Origin: Polaribacter marinaquae
GTDB taxonomy: Bacteria; Bacteroidota; Bacteroidia; Flavobacteriales; Flavobacteriaceae
Length of the DNA stretch: 64,000 bases
Assembly: GCF_038019025.1 (NCBI RefSeq)
Contig: NZ_CP150496.1
Coordinates: 2,310,001 to 2,374,000 of the forward strand
Reading direction: 5' to 3'
The notes under the pieces are model-generated. The model had not been told where the DNA came from. It searched no databases and was given only the letters and a program-made list of their open reading frames with translations. Both the position numbers and the translations under genes were made by a program. Of the stretch, positions 57,361-64,000 are shown one piece after another. Each line of letters opens with the position of its first letter. The first letter of the stretch is position 1.

Positions 57361-58059
57361 TTAATCTCTACTTCCTAAAATTCTCATTCCCCAATAAAGT
57401 AACATTGCTAAAGAACCTAAAGCAGCAACTAAATAAGTTCTTGCAGCCCATTTAAGTGCGTCTTCAGAACCAGCATATTCTTCTTGCGAAACCATGTTTT
57501 TATTTTTTAACCAAGCTAAAGCTCTATTACTTGCATCGTACTCTACAGGTAAAGTAACAAAACTAAATATTGTTGCCAAAGCCATAAAAATTAAACCTGC
57601 AATTGCGATGTATAAACCAATTCCTGGTGCACCAGAAGCGGCTCCCATAACTAATCCTCCAATTACTAACCATTGCGAGAACTTTGATGTTACACTAACA
57701 ATAGGCACTAATTGAGATCTCATTTTTAAATAGCTGTAAGCAGTTGCGTGTTGTACTGCGTGTCCGCATTCGTGTGCAGCAACGGCAGCAGCGGCAGCAT
57801 TTCTTTGGTTATAAACACCTTCACTTAAATTTACAGTTTTATTTTGCGGGTTGTAATGATCTGTTAACATACCAGGTGTAGAAATTACTTTTACATCAAA
57901 AATTCCGTTATCTGCTAACATTTTTTCGGCAATTTCTGCTCCACTTAAACCATTTCTAAGTTGAACTTTAGAGTATTTTTTGAATTTACTTTTTAAGGTA
58001 TTACTAACTAGCCAACTCACTAAAGAGATTACACCAATTAAAATATAAAATCCCATCAT
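57361..58059 (-). CDS. Zinc metallopeptidase, YugP family
   Basis: Membrane protein of 232 residues of the Zn_peptidase_2 family. An N-terminal helix (about 3-20), the metal site AAVAAHECGHAVQHATAYSY (HExxH-type HECGH near 96-100), DHYNPQNKTVNLSEGVY, and C-terminal helices (about 128-175 and 208-226). It probably cleaves membrane proteins from the cytoplasmic side; target unknown. It is monocistronic. Confidence 0.88.
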   Translation of the reverse strand: MMGFYILIGVISLVSWLVSNTLKSKFKKYSKVQLRNGLSGAEIAEKMLADNGIFDVKVISTPGMLTDHYNPQNKTVNLSEGVYNQRNAAAAAVAAHECGHAVQHATAYSYLKMRSQLVPIVSVTSKFSQWLVIGGLVMGAASGAPGIGLYIAIAGLIFMALATIFSFVTLPVEYDASNRALAWLKNKNMVSQEEYAGSEDALKWAARTYLVAALGSLAMLLYWGMRILGSRD

Positions 58060-58154
58060 AATTTATAAAGTTTTAAAATTGTATATCATTTTTGTTTGAT
58101 AAATTTACAACATAAAGTATTCCAATTTATATTTTGGAACTTAAAAATGACAAA

Positions 58155-59192
58155 ATGGCAAATAAACCTAAGATTTTAATTGTTTATACAGGTGGTACTA
58201 TTGGTATGATAAAAGATTATAAAACAAATGCTTTAAAGGCTTTTGATTTTAGTCAGATTATAAATAAGATACCAGAACTACAACAATTAAATTGTGAAAT
58301 AGAAAGTATTTCGTTTAAAGAACCAATAGATTCTTCTAATATGAATACGGACTACTATGTAGATATTTTAAATATTATAGAATCTAATTACAATTTATAC
58401 GATGGTTTTGTGGTTTTAACAGGTTCAGATACCATGTCTTATACATCATCTGCAATTAGTTTTATGATAGAGAATTTACAAAAACCTGTAATATTTACGG
58501 GTTCGCAATTACCTATCGGAGATTTAAGAACAGATGCCAAAGAAAATTTAATAACTACCATAGAAATTGCTGCTGCAAGAAAAAATGATAAACCTGTTAT
58601 AAGTGAAGTTTGTTTGTATTTTGAATATAAACTATATAGAGCAAATAGAACAACAAAAATTAGTGCAGAACAATTTGAGGCTTTTGCTTCTATGAATTAT
58701 CCGGCTTTAGCAGAAAGTGGAGTTCATTTAAATTTTAATGAGCATTTATTACCCGAAGTTTCTAATACGGATTCCAATTTAGTTATTCGAAAAAAATTAG
58801 TCACAGATGTAGTTATATTAAAACTTTTTCCTGGAATAACAGAGAGTGTAGTAAAGTCTATATTAACTATTAAAAACTTAAAAGGAGTTGTTTTAGAGTC
58901 TTATGGTGCTGGAAATGCGCCTAATAAACCATGGTTTTTAAATTTAATTGCTTCAGCAATACAAAGTGGTATAAAAATTGTAAATGTAACACAGTGCTCT
59001 GGAGGTAGCGTTATTTTAGGACATTATGATACAAGTATTGGTTTAAAAGAATTAGGTGTAATTGGTGGATTAGACATCACAACAGAATCTGCAATTGCAA
59101 AGTTAATGTACTTATTAAGTGAAGATTTAACAGAAATCGAATTTAAAAAGTATTTTCAAAAATCTTTAAGAGGAGAAATTAGTTCGAAGTAA
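58155..59192 (+). CDS. ansA: L-asparaginase, type I
   Basis: Cytoplasmic enzyme of 345 residues: Asn to Asp plus ammonia. Active-site motifs: ILIVYTGGTIGM (nucleophile Thr), DGFVVLTGSDTMSYT (second Thr and Asp), TGSQLPIGDLRTDAKENL. ATG at 58155 is chosen over TTG at 58134: the near -7 sequence TATATTTTG (58123-58131) lies just before, so the TTG would be at the transcript's edge. It diverges from the YugP-type gene. Confidence 0.88.
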   Translation: MANKPKILIVYTGGTIGMIKDYKTNALKAFDFSQIINKIPELQQLNCEIESISFKEPIDSSNMNTDYYVDILNIIESNYNLYDGFVVLTGSDTMSYTSSAISFMIENLQKPVIFTGSQLPIGDLRTDAKENLITTIEIAAARKNDKPVISEVCLYFEYKLYRANRTTKISAEQFEAFASMNYPALAESGVHLNFNEHLLPEVSNTDSNLVIRKKLVTDVVILKLFPGITESVVKSILTIKNLKGVVLESYGAGNAPNKPWFLNLIASAIQSGIKIVNVTQCSGGSVILGHYDTSIGLKELGVIGGLDITTESAIAKLMYLLSEDLTEIEFKKYFQKSLRGEISSK

Positions 59193-59353
59193 TTTTAATG
59201 TTAAAAAAAACAATCTCTCGAAAAAAAGATTATTTTTACATAAAATAGATTGATTTTTTTTTGAGGGACAACAATTTTTTTGTTACTTGCCACTCAATTA
59301 AAAATAAATTAGTTGTTAAATTCTTTCTCAAAAAAATTAAAAGGAAATAACAA

Positions 59354-59385
59354 TTGTTTATTTGAAGTGAAAATTTATATATTTA
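59354..59385 (+). promoter_or_regulatory. Promoter of the exbB operon
   Basis: TTG (59354-59356), 21-bp spacer, TATATTTA (59378-59385; last G changed to A), leader of about 30 nt before ATG 59420. Confidence 0.5.
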
Positions 59386-59419
59386 ACCCGTTAACTATTA
59401 AAAATTAATTATAACAGAG

Positions 59420-60142
59420 ATGAAAAAAGTAGTAAATGTCCTATCTGTAACAGGATTCATGTTTTTTGGAGCTATTCAATCAACTTTTGCACAGGAAGCA
59501 GCAACAGAGTCAAAAACTTTTCACCAAATTCTAAAGGAAAACTTTATTGATGGTGGTCCAGGATTTATGGGAATTGTATTAGTTGCCTTAATCTTAGGTT
59601 TAGCTATCGCAATTGAAAGAATTATTTATTTAAACTTAGCAACTACAAATACTAAAAAATTAGTAGCAAATGTAGATGATGCTTTAAGTTCTGGTGGTGT
59701 AGAAGCTGCAAAAGAGGTTTGTAGAAATACAAAAGGACCTGTTGCATCTATCTTTTACCAAGGTTTAGATAGAGTAGATGAAGGTGTAGATGCAGCTGAA
59801 AAAGCAGTTGTTTCTTACGGTGGAGTTCAAATGGGACTTTTAGAGAAAAACGTTTCTTGGATTTCTTTATTTATCGCATTAGCACCAATGTTAGGTTTCA
59901 TGGGTACTGTAATTGGTATGATTGGAGCATTTAACGATATTGCTGTAGCAAATGATATTTCTCCAGCGGTAGTAGCAGGTGGTATTAAAGTAGCATTATT
60001 AACTACAGTATTTGGTTTAATTGTTGCTATTATATTACAAATCTTTTATAATTACATCGTATCTAAAATTGATGGAATTGTAAACAACATGGAAGATGCA
60101 TCTATTCAATTAGTAGACTTATTAGTAAAATATAAAAAATAA
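59420..60142 (+). CDS. exbB: MotA/TolQ/ExbB proton channel protein
   Basis: Inner-membrane protein of 240 residues: an N-terminal hydrophobic signal-like helix (about 9-24), then three transmembrane helices (about 50-70, 145-165, 190-212). ExbB motifs are GLAIAIERIIYL, APMLGFMGTVIGMIGAF and GGIKVALLTTVFGLIVAI. With ExbD it forms the proton channel that powers TonB-dependent receptors like those at 24112, 32110 and 54853. First of four genes. Confidence 0.9.
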   Translation: MKKVVNVLSVTGFMFFGAIQSTFAQEAATESKTFHQILKENFIDGGPGFMGIVLVALILGLAIAIERIIYLNLATTNTKKLVANVDDALSSGGVEAAKEVCRNTKGPVASIFYQGLDRVDEGVDAAEKAVVSYGGVQMGLLEKNVSWISLFIALAPMLGFMGTVIGMIGAFNDIAVANDISPAVVAGGIKVALLTTVFGLIVAIILQIFYNYIVSKIDGIVNNMEDASIQLVDLLVKYKK

Positions 60143-60153
60143 AAACTAGTACA

Positions 60154-60615
60154 ATGAAAAGCAATAAAATATTAAATATTATTATAGCTGTAGTTGCATT
60201 AGTAGGTGCTTTCCTTTTCATAAAGATATTTATGGAAGATAGTGAGGCAATTGAAACTGATGTTGATTTACAAAATAGTGTGGTAAGTCCTATTATTTAT
60301 TATTCGACTTTCTTACTTATTGCAGCAGTAGTAATCGCAGTAGCACTTTCTTTATGGAGTTTAATAAGAAACCCAGAGAATTTAAAGAAAACATTAATGG
60401 GGCTTGCAGTTCTAGGTGTTTTATTAGTAATCTCTTATTTCTTATCTGATTCTGAAGCAGTAATAAACGCAGCAGGAGGAATTAGTGAAGGAGGAGAAGC
60501 AGGTTCTGCAACCAATAAATGGGTAGGAACTGGTATATGGTACAGTATAATATTAGGAGGTGTAGCTTCTTTATTTTTTGTGTACGATTTAGTTAAAGGA
60601 TTAATAAAATCATAA
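60154..60615 (+). CDS. Hypothetical membrane protein in the exbB-exbD operon
   Basis: Protein of 153 residues with four predicted helices (about 6-27, 48-70, 80-96, 122-145) and an acidic loop (DSEAIETDVD, DSEAV). No family recognised. It lies 11 bp after exbB and 4 bp before exbD, and this position is conserved in the flavobacterial type of this operon. It may be an accessory part of the proton channel; unproven. Confidence 0.75.
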   Translation: MKSNKILNIIIAVVALVGAFLFIKIFMEDSEAIETDVDLQNSVVSPIIYYSTFLLIAAVVIAVALSLWSLIRNPENLKKTLMGLAVLGVLLVISYFLSDSEAVINAAGGISEGGEAGSATNKWVGTGIWYSIILGGVASLFFVYDLVKGLIKS

Positions 60616-60619
60616 AATT

Positions 60620-61243
60620 ATGGCAAGAAGAGAGAATCCAGAAATTAATGCAGGTTCTATGGCAGATATTGCCTTCTTGTTATTAATCTTCTTTTTAGTA
60701 ACAACAACCATGAATGTAGATTCTGGTGTTTCTAAAAAGTTATCTGAAAAACCACCAGAGGATTACGTTCCGCCAGTTATTAAAGAAAAGAATATTTTCG
60801 AGGTTAACATTAATAGAGATAATGATCTTCTTGTAGAAGGAGACAGAATGGAAATTAAAGACCTTAAAGAAGCTGCAATGGCTTTTATTGATAACGGTGG
60901 TGGTGAAGGAAAAATCGACGAAGGAGTTAAAACAGGGCCTTGTACTTATTGTCAAGGAGAAAAAAGTGAATCTTCTTCAGATCATCCAAACAAAGCAATT
61001 ATCTCGGTTCAGAGTGACAGAGGTACAGAATACGGTACTTATTTAAGAGTTCAAAACGAATTAATTAAGGCGTATTCAGAGTTGCGTAACAGATTATCAA
61101 AAGAACGTTACGGGATACCTTTTCCAGAGTTAGAAGAGGCTTACAAAGATGACAGAAGTAATACAGAGTTGAAGAAAAAAGTTGAAGATATCAAAAAGAG
61201 TTATCCTGAAATTATTTCTGATGCTGAACCTACTTCAAATTAA
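60620..61243 (+). CDS. exbD: Biopolymer transporter ExbD, first copy
   Basis: Protein of 207 residues: one transmembrane helix with the proton-path Asp (NAGSMADIAFLLLIFFLVTT, about 12-31) and a periplasmic domain. It is longer than typical ExbD (about 140) because of a periplasmic insert with a Cys pair, CTYCQGEKSESSSDHP (about 110-125), and an extended C-terminus. The Cys pair could be a disulphide. Works with ExbB. Confidence 0.88.
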   Translation: MARRENPEINAGSMADIAFLLLIFFLVTTTMNVDSGVSKKLSEKPPEDYVPPVIKEKNIFEVNINRDNDLLVEGDRMEIKDLKEAAMAFIDNGGGEGKIDEGVKTGPCTYCQGEKSESSSDHPNKAIISVQSDRGTEYGTYLRVQNELIKAYSELRNRLSKERYGIPFPELEEAYKDDRSNTELKKKVEDIKKSYPEIISDAEPTSN

Positions 61244-61261
61244 TTTTTAAAATACAACAAT

Positions 61262-61729
61262 ATGTCTAAATTCGGAAAAAAGAAAAAAGGAATGCCAGCA
61301 GTAAACACTGCAGCTTTACCAGACATCGTTTTTATGTTGTTGTTTTTCTTCATGGTAACTACTACAATGAGAGAAACTGATTTAAAAATAGAGAACCCAA
61401 GATTACCTAATGCAACAGAAGTAAAAAAACTAGAGCATAAGAGTCTTGTAAGTACAATTTATGTTGGTAAATCTAAGGATGCTGCTAGACATGGTACTGG
61501 TTTTAATAGAATTCAATTAAATGATAAAATTGCAACTGCAGATGATGTACCTGCTTTTATCATTAACGAGAGATCTAAAGTTTCTGAAGCAGAAGTGCCA
61601 TTTATGACTACTTCTATTAAAGCAGATAAAGAATCTAGCGTAGGTACTATTATTGATATTAGATTAAAATTAAGAGATGTAAATGCTCTTAAAATTAGTT
61701 ATTCAGCATCTCCTGGTGATGGGAACTAA
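61262..61729 (+). CDS. exbD: Biopolymer transporter ExbD, second copy
   Basis: Protein of 155 residues: transmembrane helix with the conserved Asp (NTAALPDIVFMLLFFFMVTTT) and periplasmic ExbD domain. It lies 18 bp after the first exbD and ends at a strong terminator. Two different ExbD copies per operon are typical of Bacteroidota. Confidence 0.9.
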   Translation: MSKFGKKKKGMPAVNTAALPDIVFMLLFFFMVTTTMRETDLKIENPRLPNATEVKKLEHKSLVSTIYVGKSKDAARHGTGFNRIQLNDKIATADDVPAFIINERSKVSEAEVPFMTTSIKADKESSVGTIIDIRLKLRDVNALKISYSASPGDGN

Positions 61730-61747
61730 ATTTAATATATAAATTTT

Positions 61748-61781
61748 AAAAAAGGGTAATTCTTAGAATTACCCTTTTTTT
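61748..61781 (+). terminator. Rho-independent terminator after exbD
   Basis: 9-bp stem GGGTAATTC / GAATTACCC with 3-base loop, flanked by A and T runs. Confidence 0.85.
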
Positions 61782-61839
61782 GTTTTATATTTAATAAAAT
61801 GTTTCAAAATAATATTAATTTGCAAACGTTAATTATTTT

Positions 61840-62517
61840 ATGAAATTTCGTTTTTTATACATTATAATATTTCTAATTTCTTTTTCTATTTATAGTCAAA
61901 AGGATTCTTTAAATATTGATGATTATTATGCTGATGATCAATTGTATTTATCTGTTCATTATAGCCAATTAAGTGAGCAACCATCTGCTGTATCTAAAAG
62001 TAATTTTTCTTATTCTTTATCTACTGGTTTTATTAAAGATATTATATTGAACAAAGAAGGTACTTTTTCTTTTGCGGCTGGTATTGGTTATGGATATGAC
62101 TATTTTAGTCATGAATTAAAAGTAGATGAATTTAATAATGAAACAAGCTTTTCAACTGCATCAGACATAACTAATAATAAATTTAAAGTACATAATTTAG
62201 AGTTTCCATTAGAGGTAAGATGGAGAACATCTACAGCTAAAGAATACAGTTTTTGGCGTATTTATACAGGTGTAAAATTTTTATACAATCTATCTAATAA
62301 GTTTGATTATACCTCTTCTAATGCAAGTGAAATATCATACAAGAATGTAAGTAGTTTTAATAATCTACAATATGGCTTGACTTTTTCAGCAGGTTATGAT
62401 GAATTCAATATAAACGTATTTTATGGCTTAACTCCGATATTTAAAAATGCATCAATTAATGAAGAAGCTATAAATACCAAAGTACTTAAATTTGGTTTGA
62501 TTTTTTACTTATTATAA
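61840..62517 (+). CDS. porT: PorT-like outer-membrane beta-barrel protein
   Basis: Protein of 225 residues: signal peptide ending SIYSQ, then a barrel with HNLEFPLEVRWRTSTAKEYSFWRIYTGVKF and a C-terminal hydrophobic strand (KVLKFGLIFYLL). This and its place between exbD and rpoN fit PorT, an accessory outer-membrane protein of type IX secretion. The match is by pattern and neighbours, so moderate. Its 3' end overlaps the convergent PAP2-like gene by 6 bp. Confidence 0.65.
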   Translation: MKFRFLYIIIFLISFSIYSQKDSLNIDDYYADDQLYLSVHYSQLSEQPSAVSKSNFSYSLSTGFIKDIILNKEGTFSFAAGIGYGYDYFSHELKVDEFNNETSFSTASDITNNKFKVHNLEFPLEVRWRTSTAKEYSFWRIYTGVKFLYNLSNKFDYTSSNASEISYKNVSSFNNLQYGLTFSAGYDEFNINVFYGLTPIFKNASINEEAINTKVLKFGLIFYLL

Positions 62518-63114
62518 TATATTATAAGTTATAAAAGTAGATATAAAGCCCATAAAGAACCCAATATAAACTTCTGAGGGTTTGTGTGCTTTTAAATATA
62601 ATCTTGCATTAGCAACAATGCCAGCAATTAATATGTTAAGAATTATCACTAATGGAAAATTACTTGAATTATTAATATCTATAATTAAAAAAAATGCAGT
62701 AGATATTCCTAAAGAAAGTAAATGGATACTTGTTTTAATTTTAAATACAAAAAAGACATATAACAGCATTAATGCACCACTTGTTGCATAAAATAATAAG
62801 CTAATATCTCTCATCGCTCCAATATTTGCAATGGTATTTCCTAATAAATAGAATAAAACAATCATCATTGCTACTGGTAATTTTCTCTCTTTAATAGTGT
62901 GCGCATTGAAGGATTCTATCAGTTTTAATTTTTTAAATAAGATTAAAATTAATAGAGGCACTAAATAAGTCATTATAAAAATTAAACTTAGTAGTGTTAG
63001 CTTTAAATTACTTGGGTAACTACTTGGTATAAGTATAAAATATAATAGAACACCAATGGTTGGTACCACGATAGGATGAAATACTACAGATATTATTTTG
63101 TAAAATTTTTCCAC
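62512..63114 (-). CDS. PAP2-like membrane protein, degenerate
   Basis: Inner-membrane protein of 200 residues with six or so helices. The last motif ARLYLKAHKPSEVYIG matches PAP2 phosphatase motif 3 (SR-5-H-3-D) with Ser to Ala and Asp to Glu; KTSIHLL resembles a weakened PSGH, and KERKLP a shortened motif 1. It is probably a PAP2-like protein with altered or lost activity. Start is GTG at 63114, overlapping the rpoN stop codon (TAGTG), so it is coupled to rpoN. Confidence 0.65.
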   Translation of the reverse strand: MEKFYKIISVVFHPIVVPTIGVLLYFILIPSSYPSNLKLTLLSLIFIMTYLVPLLILILFKKLKLIESFNAHTIKERKLPVAMMIVLFYLLGNTIANIGAMRDISLLFYATSGALMLLYVFFVFKIKTSIHLLSLGISTAFFLIIDINNSSNFPLVIILNILIAGIVANARLYLKAHKPSEVYIGFFMGFISTFITYNIL

Positions 63115-64000
63115 TAAATTTCTTTTCTCAATCGAGCTACAGGTAAATCTAATTGTTCTCTGTATTTTGCAACTGTTCTTCTTGCAATTGGATATCCTTT
63201 TTCTTTAAGAATTCCGGCAAGTTTTTCATCAGTGAGTGGTTTCTTTTTGTTTTCTTCAGCAATAACAGTTTCAAGAATTTTTTTAATTTCTTTAGTAGAA
63301 ACATCTTCACCTTGATCGTTTTTCATTGATTCAGAAAAGAATTCTTTGATTAATTTTGTTCCGTAAGGCGTAGAAACGTATTTACTATTTGCTACTCTAG
63401 AAACCGTAGAAACATCCATATCAATCTTATCAGCAATATCTTTTAAAATCATTGGTTTTAATTTACGCTCATCTCCTGTTAAGAAATATTCGTATTGATA
63501 ATGCATAATTGTATTCATGGTTACCAACAACGTTTGTTGTCTTTGTCTTATAGCATCTATAAACCATTTTGCAGCATCTAATTTTTGTTTTATAAAGTAG
63601 ACTGCATCTTTTTGTGATTTAGACTTTACGGTAGATTCTTGATAACCTTTTAACATGTTGTTATACTCTCTAGAAACATGCAGTTCTGGAGCGTTTCTTG
63701 AGTTTAAAGTCAAATCCAACTCTCCGTCTATTAGTTTAATAGAAAAATCTGGTACTATTTGTTCTGCTATTTTATTATTACCAGCATAAGAACTACCAGG
63801 TTTAGGGTTTAATTTAGAAATCTCTTTATTAACTTCTTTTAATTCTTCTTCTGAAATATTAAATTTTTCTTGAAGTTTCTTGTAATGTTTTTTTACAAAA
63901 TGATCAAAAGCATTTTCTAGTATTTCAATAGAAAGACTTCTGTATTTTGTTTTATCTTTTGCTTTAAGTTGTATAATAAGACATTCTTTTAGGTCTCTTG
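63114..64000 (-). CDS. rpoN: RNA polymerase sigma-54 factor (5' partial)
   Basis: The C-terminal part of sigma-54 lies here; the gene's start is beyond base 64000. The frame is open from base 64000 to the stop codon at 63114. Visible are part of the core-binding region (KLNPKPGSSYAGN), the helix-turn-helix region (LKDIADKIDMDVSTVSRV) and the RpoN box ARRTVAKYRE near the end, which reads the -24 promoter element. Sigma-54 needs AAA+ activators; none is in the window. Confidence 0.92.
   Translation of the reverse strand, partial: RDLKECLIIQLKAKDKTKYRSLSIEILENAFDHFVKKHYKKLQEKFNISEEELKEVNKEISKLNPKPGSSYAGNNKIAEQIVPDFSIKLIDGELDLTLNSRNAPELHVSREYNNMLKGYQESTVKSKSQKDAVYFIKQKLDAAKWFIDAIRQRQQTLLVTMNTIMHYQYEYFLTGDERKLKPMILKDIADKIDMDVSTVSRVANSKYVSTPYGTKLIKEFFSESMKNDQGEDVSTKEIKKILETVIAEENKKKPLTDEKLAGILKEKGYPIARRTVAKYREQLDLPVARLRKEI

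Overview
The window is chromosomal DNA from a marine-type member of the Flavobacteriaceae (Bacteroidota), probably near Polaribacter or Tenacibaculum. The evidence is low GC, secreted proteins carrying type IX secretion (T9SS) C-terminal sorting domains, several TonB-dependent receptors, an ExbB/ExbD/ExbD operon, atpD-atpC split from the rest of the ATP synthase genes, a PorT-like barrel next to rpoN, and promoters of the Bacteroidota type (TTG, about 19-21 bases, TAnnTTTG). I saw no rRNA, tRNA, complete mobile element or CRISPR array. The window starts inside a glycosyltransferase gene and ends inside rpoN.

Layout. 1-6.1 kb: partial glycosyltransferase, a PhoR/PhoB-like two-component pair, a divergent T9SS cargo protein, a PolB-like exonuclease and a small membrane protein. 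6.1-13.6 kb: an ABC-F ATPase with an unusual leader and a 1700-residue secreted multidomain protein; both are preceded by the same palindrome arrays. 13.6-17.6 kb: envelope operon (sugar nucleotidyltransferase, TPR protein, DUF4292 lipoprotein, degenerate LytM/EnvC-like protein). 17.8-22.7 kb: PfpI-like protein, small MscS channel, acyl-CoA thioesterase, HU/SPOR protein, DprA, and a conserved protein with kinase-like motifs. 22.7-26.5 kb: TonB receptor plus DUF4374 lipoprotein. 26.8-31 kb: EamA transporter and Mfd. 31-36 kb: metal-homeostasis cluster (thioredoxin-like protein, TonB receptor, DtxR/MntR-type regulator, ZIP transporter) around a perfect dyad operator. 36-44 kb: RecB/AddA-like helicase-nuclease, Kbl, OmpA with TSP3 repeats, AtpD-AtpC. 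44.2-49 kb: a four-gene signalling operon (lipoprotein, multi-TM protein, histidine kinase, LuxR-type regulator), then RbfA, a LolE-like permease and a lipoprotein. 49-59 kb: DusB, DUF4345, M28 peptidase, EF-hand protein, LepA, CPBP protease, an outer-membrane receptor, YugP-type peptidase, asparaginase. 59.4-64 kb: ExbB/ExbD energising operon, PorT-like barrel, PAP2-like membrane protein, rpoN.

The most unusual signal is a pair of promoters, one for the 1700-residue T9SS protein and one reading into the ABC-F leader. Each has a palindrome of consensus ATCCCTGAATTCAGGGAT directly abutting its -33 TTG, a second copy 25-26 bp further upstream, and an identical 20-bp spacer to the -7 box. The ABC-F side then has a 12-bp hairpin with a duplicated ACCCCTAA in its loop, followed by a strong terminator-like hairpin overlapped by a possible 15-codon leader peptide. 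This looks like an undescribed regulon with an attenuator or a small RNA. All functions are inferred by reading sequence only; no searches were run.
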